Assembly: GCF_030709675.1 (NCBI RefSeq)
Contig: NZ_JAUZQD010000016.1
Span: 186,001-250,000, forward strand
DNA: 64,000 nt
Reading direction: 5' to 3'
Source of the DNA: Symbioplanes lichenis
Lineage (GTDB): Bacteria > Actinomycetota > Actinomycetes > Mycobacteriales > Micromonosporaceae
Shown here: in pieces, positions 26,378 through 34,108 of the stretch
Position numbering within the stretch: the stretch's first letter is position 1
Layout: each line of letters begins with the position of its first letter
Made by a program: the position numbers and the translations under genes
The notes under the pieces: generated by a model
Seen by the model: the letters and a program-made list of their open reading frames with translations, nothing else
What the model was told of the DNA's origin: nothing
The model's database searches: none

Positions 26378-27358
26378 GTGGGAGAGGCGAAGAAGGACAT
26401 CGGTGCGGCTCCGCCGCTGCGGGGTTATGCGTGGGACACGACCGAGCTCGGGCGGCCCGCGGCGGCGGCTGACGCGCCGGCCCGCCGGGGCGAGGTGCCC
26501 GGGGCGACCGACAACGAGCCGCTGACCTGGGCCGACGTGGTTCCCGGCTGGTCGGAGGCGATGCCCGGGTGGCCACCGGACGTGCCCGGCTGGCCGGACG
26601 ACGTTCCCCCGGCGGCGCCGTCACCACCCGCGCATCGGGCCGTCGCCGACGGGGTCTTCGCCGCCGACCCGCCGGCGCTGTCGGCCGCCGGGGCCTTCGA
26701 CGGTCCGGGCGGGCGGCGCGTGAGCCTGTTCGACCCGGGCCGGCGGGGAGTGCGGGCGCTGCTGATCGTGGCGGTCGCCGTCGTGGTGCTGGCGGCTTAC
26801 CTCGCGTGGCGCGGGCGCCCACAGGTGGAGGTCGTCCCGCCACCGCTGGCCACCGGAGCGGTCTCGGGCAGCAGCGCCAGTGCCGAGCCGGAGAGGATCG
26901 GCGCCCCAGCAGCGTCGGCCGGTGCGGCGATCGTGGTGGCCGTCGGCGGCAAGGTCCGCAAGCCGGGGCTGGTCGAGCTGCCGCCCGGCGCCCGGGTCGC
27001 CGATGCCCTGACCGCCGCGGGCGGCGCCGAGCCGGGCGTCGACGTGGCTCCGCTCAACCTGGCGCGCAAGGTGGTCGACGGCGAGCTCATCATGGTCGGT
27101 GTCACGCCCCCGCCCGGTGCCGCTCCCACCGCACCCGCGGGCGCGACCGGCGCCGGCGCGCCACCCGGCCTGGTCAACCTGAACACCGCGACGCTGACTG
27201 ACCTCGACGGCCTGCCCGGCGTCGGACCGATCCTGGCCCAGCGCATCCTCGACGCCCGCGAGTCCCGGGGTGGCTTCACGGCCGTCACCGACCTGCAACA
27301 GGTGGACGGCATCGGCACCGCCCGCTGGGAGCAGCTCAAGGATCTGGTGACGATATGA
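26378..27358 (+). CDS. comEA: ComEA family helix-hairpin-helix DNA-binding protein
   Basis: 326 residues from GTG 26378, chosen because TACGGT ends 7 nt before it. A disordered cytoplasmic part precedes a single membrane helix (ALLIVAVAVVVLAAYLAW). Outside come an SLBB domain (VVAVGGKVRKPGLVELPPGA, VADALTAAGG) and a C-terminal pair of helix-hairpin-helix motifs (LVNLNTATLTDLDGLPGVG, LQQVDGIGTARWEQL). ComEA captures double-stranded DNA at the cell surface and hands it to ComEC. The stop codon overlaps the comEC ATG (ATGA). The unusually long N-terminal tail is rich in Trp-Pro-Gly (PGW) motifs. Confidence 0.92.
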   Translation: MGEAKKDIGAAPPLRGYAWDTTELGRPAAAADAPARRGEVPGATDNEPLTWADVVPGWSEAMPGWPPDVPGWPDDVPPAAPSPPAHRAVADGVFAADPPALSAAGAFDGPGGRRVSLFDPGRRGVRALLIVAVAVVVLAAYLAWRGRPQVEVVPPPLATGAVSGSSASAEPERIGAPAASAGAAIVVAVGGKVRKPGLVELPPGARVADALTAAGGAEPGVDVAPLNLARKVVDGELIMVGVTPPPGAAPTAPAGATGAGAPPGLVNLNTATLTDLDGLPGVGPILAQRILDARESRGGFTAVTDLQQVDGIGTARWEQLKDLVTI

Positions 27359-29709
27359 CCGGCCCGCCCTCGTCCGGCGCCTCCGGCCCGCGGGCGGCCC
27401 CGGATCTGCGGCTGTCGGGTTTCGCCGTGGCGCTCTGGATGGCGGCGCTGGCCTGCCTCTACCTGCCCGTGCGGGTGGGAGTGGCCCTCGGAGCCGCCGC
27501 CTTCGTTGCCGCCGCTGTGGTCGCGTCCCGCCTCGGAGACCTCCGGTGGATCGTCGTCGCCGTGCTGCTGGGCGCCGGATGCGGCGCCGTGGCCACGGAA
27601 GCCAGGGTGGCCGTCCGGGACGCCGAGCCGCTGGCGGGCTGGGTGGCTGCCGAGGCGACCGTCCGCGTGGACTTCGTGGTGCGCGACGACCCGCGAGCGC
27701 TGGACGGGTCGCCGGGGCTGCCGCCGACGTACCTGGTGGCGGTCGGGCTCACCGGCGTCCAGCCGGGCGACGGACCGGCCGTGACCCTGTTCGCCCGGGC
27801 GCTCGTGCTCGGATCGGGCACCGCCTGGCAGTCGCTGTTGCCGGGCCAGCACGGATTGGCGACGGGACGGCTGCTGGCGCCCCGCGGCGGTGACCTGACC
27901 GCGGCCGTGTTGTCGGTCCGATCGGCGCCCGAGCTGCACGGCCGGCCGTCGTGGGCGCAGCGGGCCGCCGGAAGCCTGCGCGCCGGCCTCCAACGCGCGT
28001 GCAAGCCGTTGCCGGACGATGTGGGTGGCCTGCTGCCCAGCTTGGTCGTCGGCGACACGAGCCGGATGGACCCGGCGGTCGAGGAGAACTTCCAGGCCAC
28101 GGGGTTCACCCACCTCACCGCCGTCAGCGGGGCGAACATAGCCATCCTGCTGGGCGTGGTTGTCGCCTTGGTACGGCGGCTGCGAGCCGGTCCCGTGGTG
28201 ACCGCGCTGGTGTGTGCGGTGGCGCTGGCCGGCTTCGTGGTGCTGGCCCGGCCGTCGCCCAGCGTGGTGCGGGCGGCGGCCATGGGCGCGCTGGCCCTGA
28301 TCGGGCTGGCGAGCGGACGGCCCCGGGCGGCGGTCCCGGCGCTGGCGGGCGGCGTGGCGGTCCTCGTCGTGGTCGATCCCGAGCTGGCGGCCGACCTCGG
28401 CTTCGCGCTGTCGGTGCTGGCGACCGGCGGCCTGCTGCTGCTCGCCCCGAAGTGGCGGGACGCGCTCGTCCGGCGCCGGTGGCCGGGCTGGGCCGCCGAG
28501 GCGCTCGCGGTGCCGGCGGCGGCTCAGGTGGCGTGCGGGCCCGTGGTGGCCGGCATCTCCGGGGCGGTGAGCCTGGTGGCCGTGCCGGCCAACCTGCTGG
28601 TCGTCCCGGCCATCGCCCCGGCGACCCTGCTCGGGGTGGGCGCCGCCGTGGTGTCGCCCGTGTGGCCGCAGGGCGCCGACTTCGCCGTGTGGATAGGCCA
28701 GTGGCCCGCGCGGTGGCTCGTAGTGGTCGCCACGCACGGGGCCGGCGTCCCCGCGGGCGCGGTGCCGTGGCCCGGCGGCGTGACCGGCGCCCTGCTCCTC
28801 GCGGGCATCACGGTCGCGTTGCTGGTGGCGGCGCGGCGCGCGGTCGTCCGGCGGCTGGTCGCAGTGGTGACGGTGAGTGCCATGGTGGGCGCGTTGCCCG
28901 TACGCCTGCTGGGCTCGGGCTGGCCCCCGCCCCGCTGGATCATCGTGGCGTGCGCGGTGGGCCAGGGCGACGCCGTCGTGCTGCCCGTGTCCGAGGGCCG
29001 CGCCGTGGTGATCGACGCGGGCCCGGACCCCGAAGCGGTCGACGCTTGCCTGCGTCGCCTCGGTGTGCGGGTGGTCCTGCTGTTCGTGGTCAGCCACTTC
29101 CACGTCGACCACATCGGCGGCCTCGCGGGAGTGTTCCGCGGCCGCACCGTCGCCGGAGTCGCCACCCCGGGCTGGCCCGACCCACCCTCCGGCCGCGCCG
29201 CCGTCGAGCAGCACTCCGCCCGCGCCCGCACCCCGGCGGCGCCCGTCCACCCGGGCTGGCGCTACACCGCCGGGCCGCTGGACCTGACCGTGCTCGGCCC
29301 GGTCCGGCCCCTCCACGGCACCAACTCCGATCCCAACAACAACTCCCTGGTCCTGTCGGCCACGATCAGCGGCCGCCGCATCCTCCTGCCGGGCGACGCC
29401 GAGACCGAGGAGCAGGACGACCTCCTCCACCGCCTGGGCCCGCCCGCCGTCCGCGCCGACATCCTGAAGGTCGCCCACCACGGCTCCGCCTACCAGTCCC
29501 CCACCTTCATCGACGCCGTCGACCCGGCCGTCGCCCTGGTTTCCGTGGGCGCGGACAACGACTACGGCCACCCCAACCCACCCCTGATGGCCCGCCTGTC
29601 CCGCGGCGGCGCCAAAGTCCTCCGCACCGACCAGAACGGCGACCTCGCCGCAATCCGCACCCCCACCGGCCTCGCCGTCGTCGCCCGCGGCAATCCCCCA
29701 CCGCCGTGA
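27355..29709 (+). CDS. comEC: ComEC/Rec2 family DNA uptake channel protein
   Basis: 784 residues, full length. N-terminal helices and an OB-like extracellular loop (residues 1-200) lead into the competence domain (HLTAVSGANIAILLGVVVAL, ARPSPSVVRAAAMGALALIGL, PELAADLGFALSVLATGGL). The C-terminal metallo-beta-lactamase-like domain has VVSHFHVDHIGGLAG near residue 580, LLPGDAE and KVAHHGSAYQS, so the metal ligands look intact. It forms the membrane channel for single-stranded DNA import. Four-base overlap with comEA. Other competence genes are not in the window, as is usual in actinobacteria where the role of this pair is unclear. The stop lies in the first unit of a minisatellite. Confidence 0.94.
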   Translation: MTGPPSSGASGPRAAPDLRLSGFAVALWMAALACLYLPVRVGVALGAAAFVAAAVVASRLGDLRWIVVAVLLGAGCGAVATEARVAVRDAEPLAGWVAAEATVRVDFVVRDDPRALDGSPGLPPTYLVAVGLTGVQPGDGPAVTLFARALVLGSGTAWQSLLPGQHGLATGRLLAPRGGDLTAAVLSVRSAPELHGRPSWAQRAAGSLRAGLQRACKPLPDDVGGLLPSLVVGDTSRMDPAVEENFQATGFTHLTAVSGANIAILLGVVVALVRRLRAGPVVTALVCAVALAGFVVLARPSPSVVRAAAMGALALIGLASGRPRAAVPALAGGVAVLVVVDPELAADLGFALSVLATGGLLLLAPKWRDALVRRRWPGWAAEALAVPAAAQVACGPVVAGISGAVSLVAVPANLLVVPAIAPATLLGVGAAVVSPVWPQGADFAVWIGQWPARWLVVVATHGAGVPAGAVPWPGGVTGALLLAGITVALLVAARRAVVRRLVAVVTVSAMVGALPVRLLGSGWPPPRWIIVACAVGQGDAVVLPVSEGRAVVIDAGPDPEAVDACLRRLGVRVVLLFVVSHFHVDHIGGLAGVFRGRTVAGVATPGWPDPPSGRAAVEQHSARARTPAAPVHPGWRYTAGPLDLTVLGPVRPLHGTNSDPNNNSLVLSATISGRRILLPGDAETEEQDDLLHRLGPPAVRADILKVAHHGSAYQSPTFIDAVDPAVALVSVGADNDYGHPNPPLMARLSRGGAKVLRTDQNGDLAAIRTPTGLAVVARGNPPPP

Positions 29710-29793
29710 CCGCCGCGGGTCCCCACCGCCCTGAACGCGGCAGTTTCCCAGCGATGTGATCGCGGCAGTCCCCACCGCCGTGACCGCGGCGGT
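29696..29793. repeat. 24-25-bp minisatellite over the comEC 3' end
   Basis: Four units starting at 29696, 29721, 29746 and 29770, of the type CCCCACCGCCGTGACCGCGG plus 4-5 bases, with several substitutions. The first unit contains the comEC stop codon. Confidence 0.75.
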
Positions 29794-29956
29794 CCCTCGT
29801 CACCCCATTGCAGCGCGGGGACAGCCCGCAGCAGTCCCCCATCGCCACCTTGACCATGGCGCGGATATGAACGAGCTGTTGGAGCACGTGCGACACGGCG
29901 ACGGCGAGCGGGGGCCGGCTGTGCCGCGGGGGCCGCCGGCACGTCTGCGCACCCGG

Positions 29957-29962
29957 TAGCCT
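29957..29962 (+). promoter_or_regulatory. -10 element for the ASCH gene (leaderless type)
   Basis: TAGCCT ends 6 nt before the ATG at 29969. Confidence 0.45.
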
Positions 29963-29968
29963 CGGCCG

Positions 29969-30385
29969 ATGCCCGCCGACTTGCCCGTGACCCAGTTCGC
30001 GTTTCCCGGCCCGCTGCGTGACAGGTTGGTCGCGGCGGTACTCGACGGCACCAAGACGTCGACGACGGGCCTGCTCCAGGACTACGAACGCGATCAGGAA
30101 CCGCTGCCGGTCGTCGGTGCTCGATCCGCCGTGGTCGACTCGGCCGGTCGCCGGGTCGCGGTCATCGAGGTGACCGAGGTGCGGGTCAGCCGGCTCGGCG
30201 ATGTCGATCTCGCCCATGCCCGCGACGAGGGCGAGGGGCACGAAACGGTCGCCGCCTGGCGCGCCGGTCACGAAGAGTACTGGCACGGCGCCGACTACCG
30301 AGGCTGGCTGCGCGACCCGGGATTCATCGTGACTGACGACACGCCGGCCGTCCTGAAGCGGTTCCGCCTGGTGGAAAAACAATGA
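29969..30385 (+). CDS. ASCH domain protein
   Basis: 138 residues, the whole protein being one ASCH domain: QFAFPGPLRDRLVAAVLDGTK, KTSTTGLL with the conserved lysine, then VEVTEV-like strand (AVIEVTEVRVSRLGDVDLA), ARDEGEG and the tryptophan-rich HEEYWHGADYRGW. ASCH folds resemble PUA and bind RNA or modified bases; some members are ribonucleases or amidohydrolases acting on acetylated cytidine. The particular activity here is unknown. Leaderless-type promoter at TAGCCT. A minisatellite begins 33 bp after the stop. Confidence 0.85.
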   Translation: MPADLPVTQFAFPGPLRDRLVAAVLDGTKTSTTGLLQDYERDQEPLPVVGARSAVVDSAGRRVAVIEVTEVRVSRLGDVDLAHARDEGEGHETVAAWRAGHEEYWHGADYRGWLRDPGFIVTDDTPAVLKRFRLVEKQ

Positions 30386-30744
30386 GACCCGGCACGACGA
30401 GGATCACGAGCGCGCGCGAGCGCCAGCACCACGGCGCGGGTGGAGCGCCGCCACCATCACGACGGGCGTAAGCGCCGCCACCATCACGGCACGGGCGAGC
30501 GCCGTCGTCATCACGGCGGGGTAAGCGCCGGCGTCATCACGGCGCGAAAGACGCTCGTCGGCGGACAGCAGAAGCCCCCGGCGCCAAGCGACGCCGAGGG
30601 CCAACCGAACAGGCGCCACGAAGCGGCGACGAGCCCGGCCATCGCCTGACCAGACCGGCGCCGGCTCGCACAAGCGACCGGCACGACCGGCCAAGCGGAC
30701 GTCGGACAGAACCGGAGCCGATCCGACCCGAACGGGCATCGACC
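30386..30744. other. Intergenic repeats between the ASCH and GpgP-like genes
   Basis: No gene is supported. The left 160 bp holds a 25-28-bp minisatellite (listed separately). From 30550 to 30744 nothing beyond arginine-rich open frames is seen. Confidence 0.5.
30418..30549. repeat. 25-28-bp minisatellite after the ASCH gene
   Basis: Five units (starting 30418, 30443, 30471, 30497, 30524) around a core GAGCGCCGCCACCATCACGG. Length varies by one to three bases through small indels, so no frame is maintained. Confidence 0.7.
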
Positions 30745-30832
30745 GGTCAGACCGGCGGCGGCACCAGGTAACGAGCAGTCGGACCGGCGGGGGCACCGGG
30801 TAACGAGCGGTCAGACCGGCGGCGGCACCGGG
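30745..30832. repeat. 32-bp tandem repeat spilling from the 3' end of the GpgP-like gene
   Basis: Two complete 32-bp units (30745, 30777), GGTCAGACCGGCGGCGGCAC plus 12 bases, run into a third partial unit at 30809-30832. The third copy is the real 3' end of the gene (its VPPPV codons and stop). The outer copies are extra copies of the coding end beyond the stop codon. Confidence 0.85.
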
Positions 30833-31449
30833 CGCTCCGAGAACGGGCCCACGTTGTAAGCCGCCAGCTGCCACCCGCGCGAGCCGTCGAACGTCAGCTC
30901 GGCCCAGTGGCAATTCTGCAGCGCACGCAGCGTCCGCAGCATCTCCGGCGCCCAGCCGAGCAGGTGCCCGACACCTTGACGAGCCGCGGCGCCGTGGGTG
31001 GCGACGACGACCGTGCCGCCCGCGGGGACGAGGTCGGCGGCGGACTGCAGCCCCTCGGCGACCCGCTTGCCCAGGTCGTCGAGGGTTTCCACGTCGCCGC
31101 CGATGACCGTTTCGCCGGCCTTCCAGCGGGCGTGCTCGTCGGGGCGCTGCTCGGCGACCTCGGCCATGGTCAAACCCTGCCACAAGCCGAAGTGGCGCTC
31201 GCGGAGGCGCTCGTCGGGCCGGACCGGGAGGCCGGTGAGGGCCGCCAGGGCCGCCGCGGTGTCGGCCGCGCGGGTCAGGTCGCTGGCGACGAGCGCGTCG
31301 GGGCGGAGCCGGACGAGCAGCTCGGCCGCGTCGACGGCCTGCTGGCGGCCGAGGTCGTTGAGCGGCACATCGGTCTGGCCCTGGACGCGACCGTCCCTGT
31401 TCCAGTCCGTGTTGCCGTGCCGCCAGACGATGAGGCGCGTGGTGGTCAT
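30811..31449 (-). CDS. Histidine phosphatase family protein, probable glucosyl-3-phosphoglycerate phosphatase
   Basis: 212 residues from ATG 31449, which overlaps the rsfS stop by four bases (ATGA). The RHG motif with the phosphorylated histidine is in LIVWRHGNTDWNRDGRVQGQ. The second arginine follows in SDLTRAADTAAAL, the acid in RLRERHFGLWQGL, and the second histidine in VVVATHGAAARQGVGHLL. In Mycobacterium the gene beside rsfS and nadD (Rv2419c) is GpgP, which makes glucosylglycerate for methylglucose lipopolysaccharide; the same order here supports that call. Other phosphatase activities remain possible. The 3' end is duplicated as a tandem repeat. Confidence 0.82.
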   Translation of the reverse strand: MTTTRLIVWRHGNTDWNRDGRVQGQTDVPLNDLGRQQAVDAAELLVRLRPDALVASDLTRAADTAAALAALTGLPVRPDERLRERHFGLWQGLTMAEVAEQRPDEHARWKAGETVIGGDVETLDDLGKRVAEGLQSAADLVPAGGTVVVATHGAAARQGVGHLLGWAPEMLRTLRALQNCHWAELTFDGSRGWQLAAYNVGPFSERPVPPPV

Positions 31450-31838
31450 GCCGCCCCGGTGGGCGCGGCGGCGTCCCGGTCGACGAACTCGATCGTCGGG
31501 CAGTCCTTCCACAGCTTGTCGAGGGCGTAGAACTCCCGCTCCTCGGTGTGCTGGATGTGGACGACGATGTCGACGTAGTCGAGGAGGACCCAGCGGCCCT
31601 GGCGCTCGCCCTCGCGGCGCACGGGCTTGGCCTTTTCCTCGAGGTTGAGCAGCGCCTCTTCGATGGCGTCGACGATCGCGACGACCTGGCGCTCGTTGGA
31701 CGCCGACGCGATGACGAACGCGTCGGTGATGTAGAGCTGCTCGGCCACGTCGATGATGACGATGTCCTGAGCCTTCTTGTCCGCGGCAGCCTGCGCTGCC
31801 GTCAGCGCGAGCTCGCGGGCGCGGTCGGTGACGGGCAC
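31446..31838 (-). CDS. rsfS: Ribosomal silencing factor RsfS
   Basis: 130 residues, typical RsfS length. The Iojap core is clear: AADKKAQDIVIIDVAEQLYI, TDAFVIASASNERQVVAIVD and WVLLDYVDIVVHIQHTEERE, then FYALDKLWKDCP. RsfS binds uL14 on the 50S subunit and blocks subunit joining in starvation. GTG start at 31838 with GGGGAG upstream. It is followed without gap by the GpgP-like gene and preceded by nadD, 114 bp away. Confidence 0.96.
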   Translation of the reverse strand: MPVTDRARELALTAAQAAADKKAQDIVIIDVAEQLYITDAFVIASASNERQVVAIVDAIEEALLNLEEKAKPVRREGERQGRWVLLDYVDIVVHIQHTEEREFYALDKLWKDCPTIEFVDRDAAAPTGAA

Positions 31839-31952
31839 CGGTCTCCCCTCAGTCGGGTTCTCTGACGACCCGGCGACAGCGAATTGCCGAGTGCTACAAG
31901 CCTCTCACACGGGTCCGACAATCCCCGCCGCGCAAAAACGGCAAACGTGACA

Positions 31953-32540
31953 TCACGCCCGATAAAGTTCCCGCTTCGCGATGTACTGCACCACACCATC
32001 GGGGACGAGGTACCAGACCGGCTGCCCCTTTGCCACGCGCTGGCGGCAGTCGCTGGACGAGATCGCCATCGCGGGGACCTCGACGAGGGTGGCCGTGTCG
32101 GCCGGCAGGTGCTCGTCGGTCAGCTGGTAACCAGGCCGCGTGACGCCGACGAAGTGCGCCAGCGACAGCATTTCCAGCGCGTCCTTCCACGAGAGGATCT
32201 TGCCGAGGGCGTCCGCGCCGGTGATGAAATAGAGCTCCGCCTCGGGGCCGTACACCGCGCGCAGGTCCCGCAGGGTGTCGATCGTGTAGGTCGGGCCGTC
32301 CCGGTCGATGTCCGCCCGCGAGACGTGGAAGCGCGGGTTCGAGGCGGTCGCGATGACCGTCATGAGATAGCGGTCCTCGGCCGGGCTGACGACGCCCTTC
32401 TGCCAGGGCTGCCCGGTCGGCACGAAGACGACCTCGTCCAGGTCGAAGCGCATCTGCACCTCGCTGGCGGCCACCAGGTGACCGTGGTGAATGGGATCGA
32501 AGGTCCCGCCCATGATGCCGATCCGGCGCCGTTCACGCAT
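31953..32540 (-). CDS. nadD: Nicotinate-nucleotide adenylyltransferase
   Basis: 195 residues, family length. The nucleotidyltransferase signature GIMGGTFDPIHHGHLVAA carries the HxGH motif. VVFVPTGQPWQKG, YLMTVIATASNPRF, ELYFITGADALGKILSW and AMAISSSDCRQRVAKG (the ISST-like motif) follow. It joins ATP and nicotinate mononucleotide to give deamido-NAD in the NAD pathway. The ATG at 32540 is supported by TAGTAT ending 6 nt upstream. Operon order nadD-rsfS-phosphatase is conserved in actinobacteria. Confidence 0.96.
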   Translation of the reverse strand: MRERRRIGIMGGTFDPIHHGHLVAASEVQMRFDLDEVVFVPTGQPWQKGVVSPAEDRYLMTVIATASNPRFHVSRADIDRDGPTYTIDTLRDLRAVYGPEAELYFITGADALGKILSWKDALEMLSLAHFVGVTRPGYQLTDEHLPADTATLVEVPAMAISSSDCRQRVAKGQPVWYLVPDGVVQYIAKRELYRA

Positions 32541-32546
32541 CGAGGA

Positions 32547-32552
32547 ATACTA
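32547..32552 (-). promoter_or_regulatory. -10 element for nadD (leaderless type)
   Basis: TAGTAT ends 6 nt before the ATG at 32540; best match to TATAAT among the leaderless group. Confidence 0.5.
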
Positions 32553-32588
32553 GATCACCCAGCGAGAGAGCCCGGGAAAGGCGAAAGA

Positions 32589-34049
32589 TCACTCGACCCC
32601 GTCCAGCCGCCGCCGCACGGCCGCCAGCAGATCCTCGGCCGTGAAAGGCTTCTCCAGCAGCGCGACCCCGGGATCGAGCGTCCCCTGCGACGCGAGCACC
32701 GGCTGCGCATACCCCGACATGAAAAGCACCCGCGTGTCCGGCCGAGCGTCGACCAGCCGCTCCGCCAGCTCGTTGCCCAGCATCCCCGGCATCACCACGT
32801 CGCTGACCAGCAGGTCGATCGCGCCCTCGTGCAGCGCGGCCAGCTCCAGCGCCTTGGGCCCGCCGTCCGCCGCCAGGACGTGATAACCGGCACCCGACAG
32901 GATCCGCCCGGCGACATCCCGCAGCGCCGTCTCGTCGTCCACCACGAGCAGCGTCTCCCCGTTCCCGGTCAGCCCGGACGACGAACCAGGCTCGGACGAA
33001 GGCGCGGAAGAAGAAGGAGAGGACGCGGTCGGGAACAGCACGGTCACCGTCGTACCCACCCCGGGCTCCGAGGCGATGCTCACACCCCCGCCCGCCTGCG
33101 TCACCATGCCGTGCACCGACGCCAGCCCCAAACCGGTCGCCTCGTGATTGGGCCGCGTCGTGAAGAACGGCTCGAAGGCCCGCTCGATGACGTCCGGCGT
33201 CATGCCCCGCCCGGAATCACACACCCGCAGCCGTACGTAGTCCCCGGGCGCCAGCTCCGGATGCTCGTCCTGGGCCAGGTGCGCCACCGCGGTGTCGATG
33301 ACCAGGTTCCCGCCCGCGGGCATGGCGTCGCGCGCGTTGGCCGCCAGGTTGACCAGCAACTGCTCGAGCTGGCCGGGGTCGCAGCTGACCGGCGGCAGCT
33401 CCGCGGCGGGCCGGACGATCAGCCGGACACCGTCGCCGGCCGTGGCGCGGAGCTCCTCGGAGGCGGCCGCCACGGCCTCGTTGACGTCGAGCACCTGGGG
33501 CCTCGACACGTCCCGCCGCGCGAACTTGAGCAGCCGGTGCGTCAGCGCGGTTCCCCGCTCGCCCGCCTGAAGGACCTGCTTGGCGTCGGCGGCCATGACC
33601 GAGGCGTCGGGCTGCGGCGACTCGGCCTCCTCGATCACGAAGCTGGCGTAGTTCGTGATCACCCCGAGCAGGTTGTTGAAGTCGTGGGCCACGCCCCCGG
33701 CGAGCTGGCCGAGGGCCTCGAGCCGGCGCTGCCGCTGGGCGTGGACCTCGGCCCGGAGCGCCACCCGCTCGCTGACGTCGCGAATCACCATCACCGTCTG
33801 GTCGCCGACCGCGGCGAAGGAGACCTCGGCCGGGAACTCCGAGCCGTCGCGGCGCCGGCCCCGCGTCGAGGAGTGCGCCGAGATCACCATCTCGTCGACC
33901 GAGCGCCCGAGCAGGTCGGCCCGGGCGCGGCCGAAGACCTCCAGCGCCCGGTCGCCGGCCAGCACGATCCGCCGGTCCTGGCCGAGCACCAGGACCGCAT
34001 CCGGAACGGCCGCCAGCAGCCCACCGGTCAGCGCGTCGGACCACTCCAC
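32589..34049 (-). CDS. Cytoplasmic PAS hybrid histidine kinase with C-terminal receiver
   Basis: 486 residues with no membrane helix. Order: PAS (about 8-95, VPDAVLVLGQDRRIVLAG to VMVIRDVSERV), HisKA with the phospho-histidine in LGQLAGGVAHDFNNLLGVI, HATPase with NLAANARDAMPAG, DSGRGMT, FFTTRPNHEATGLGLASVHG, then a serine-rich linker and a receiver (residues about 365-480). The receiver's acidic pocket is LLVVDDE, its phospho-aspartate is in LLVSDVVMPGM and its lysine in LLEKPF. It should relay phosphate inside one protein, with any downstream regulator encoded elsewhere. GTG start with GGGGGTGA upstream. Confidence 0.93.
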   Translation of the reverse strand: MEWSDALTGGLLAAVPDAVLVLGQDRRIVLAGDRALEVFGRARADLLGRSVDEMVISAHSSTRGRRRDGSEFPAEVSFAAVGDQTVMVIRDVSERVALRAEVHAQRQRRLEALGQLAGGVAHDFNNLLGVITNYASFVIEEAESPQPDASVMAADAKQVLQAGERGTALTHRLLKFARRDVSRPQVLDVNEAVAAASEELRATAGDGVRLIVRPAAELPPVSCDPGQLEQLLVNLAANARDAMPAGGNLVIDTAVAHLAQDEHPELAPGDYVRLRVCDSGRGMTPDVIERAFEPFFTTRPNHEATGLGLASVHGMVTQAGGGVSIASEPGVGTTVTVLFPTASSPSSSAPSSEPGSSSGLTGNGETLLVVDDETALRDVAGRILSGAGYHVLAADGGPKALELAALHEGAIDLLVSDVVMPGMLGNELAERLVDARPDTRVLFMSGYAQPVLASQGTLDPGVALLEKPFTAEDLLAAVRRRLDGVE

Positions 34050-34108
34050 TGCTCACCCCCGTCAGAACGAGGCTAACCGGTCCTCTCGGTCGTAAGTGCG
34101 CAATTCGA

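Noticed and set aside
26797..29775. 992-codon minus-strand open frame antisense to comEA/comEC
   Set aside because: Composition is Gly/Arg/His-rich with no motif, and the plus strand carries clear ComEA and ComEC domains. Long antisense frames are normal at this G+C.
30404..30661. Histidine-rich reading frames (HHH motifs) after the ASCH gene
   Set aside because: They derive from a minisatellite with indels that do not keep frame; no conserved sequence.
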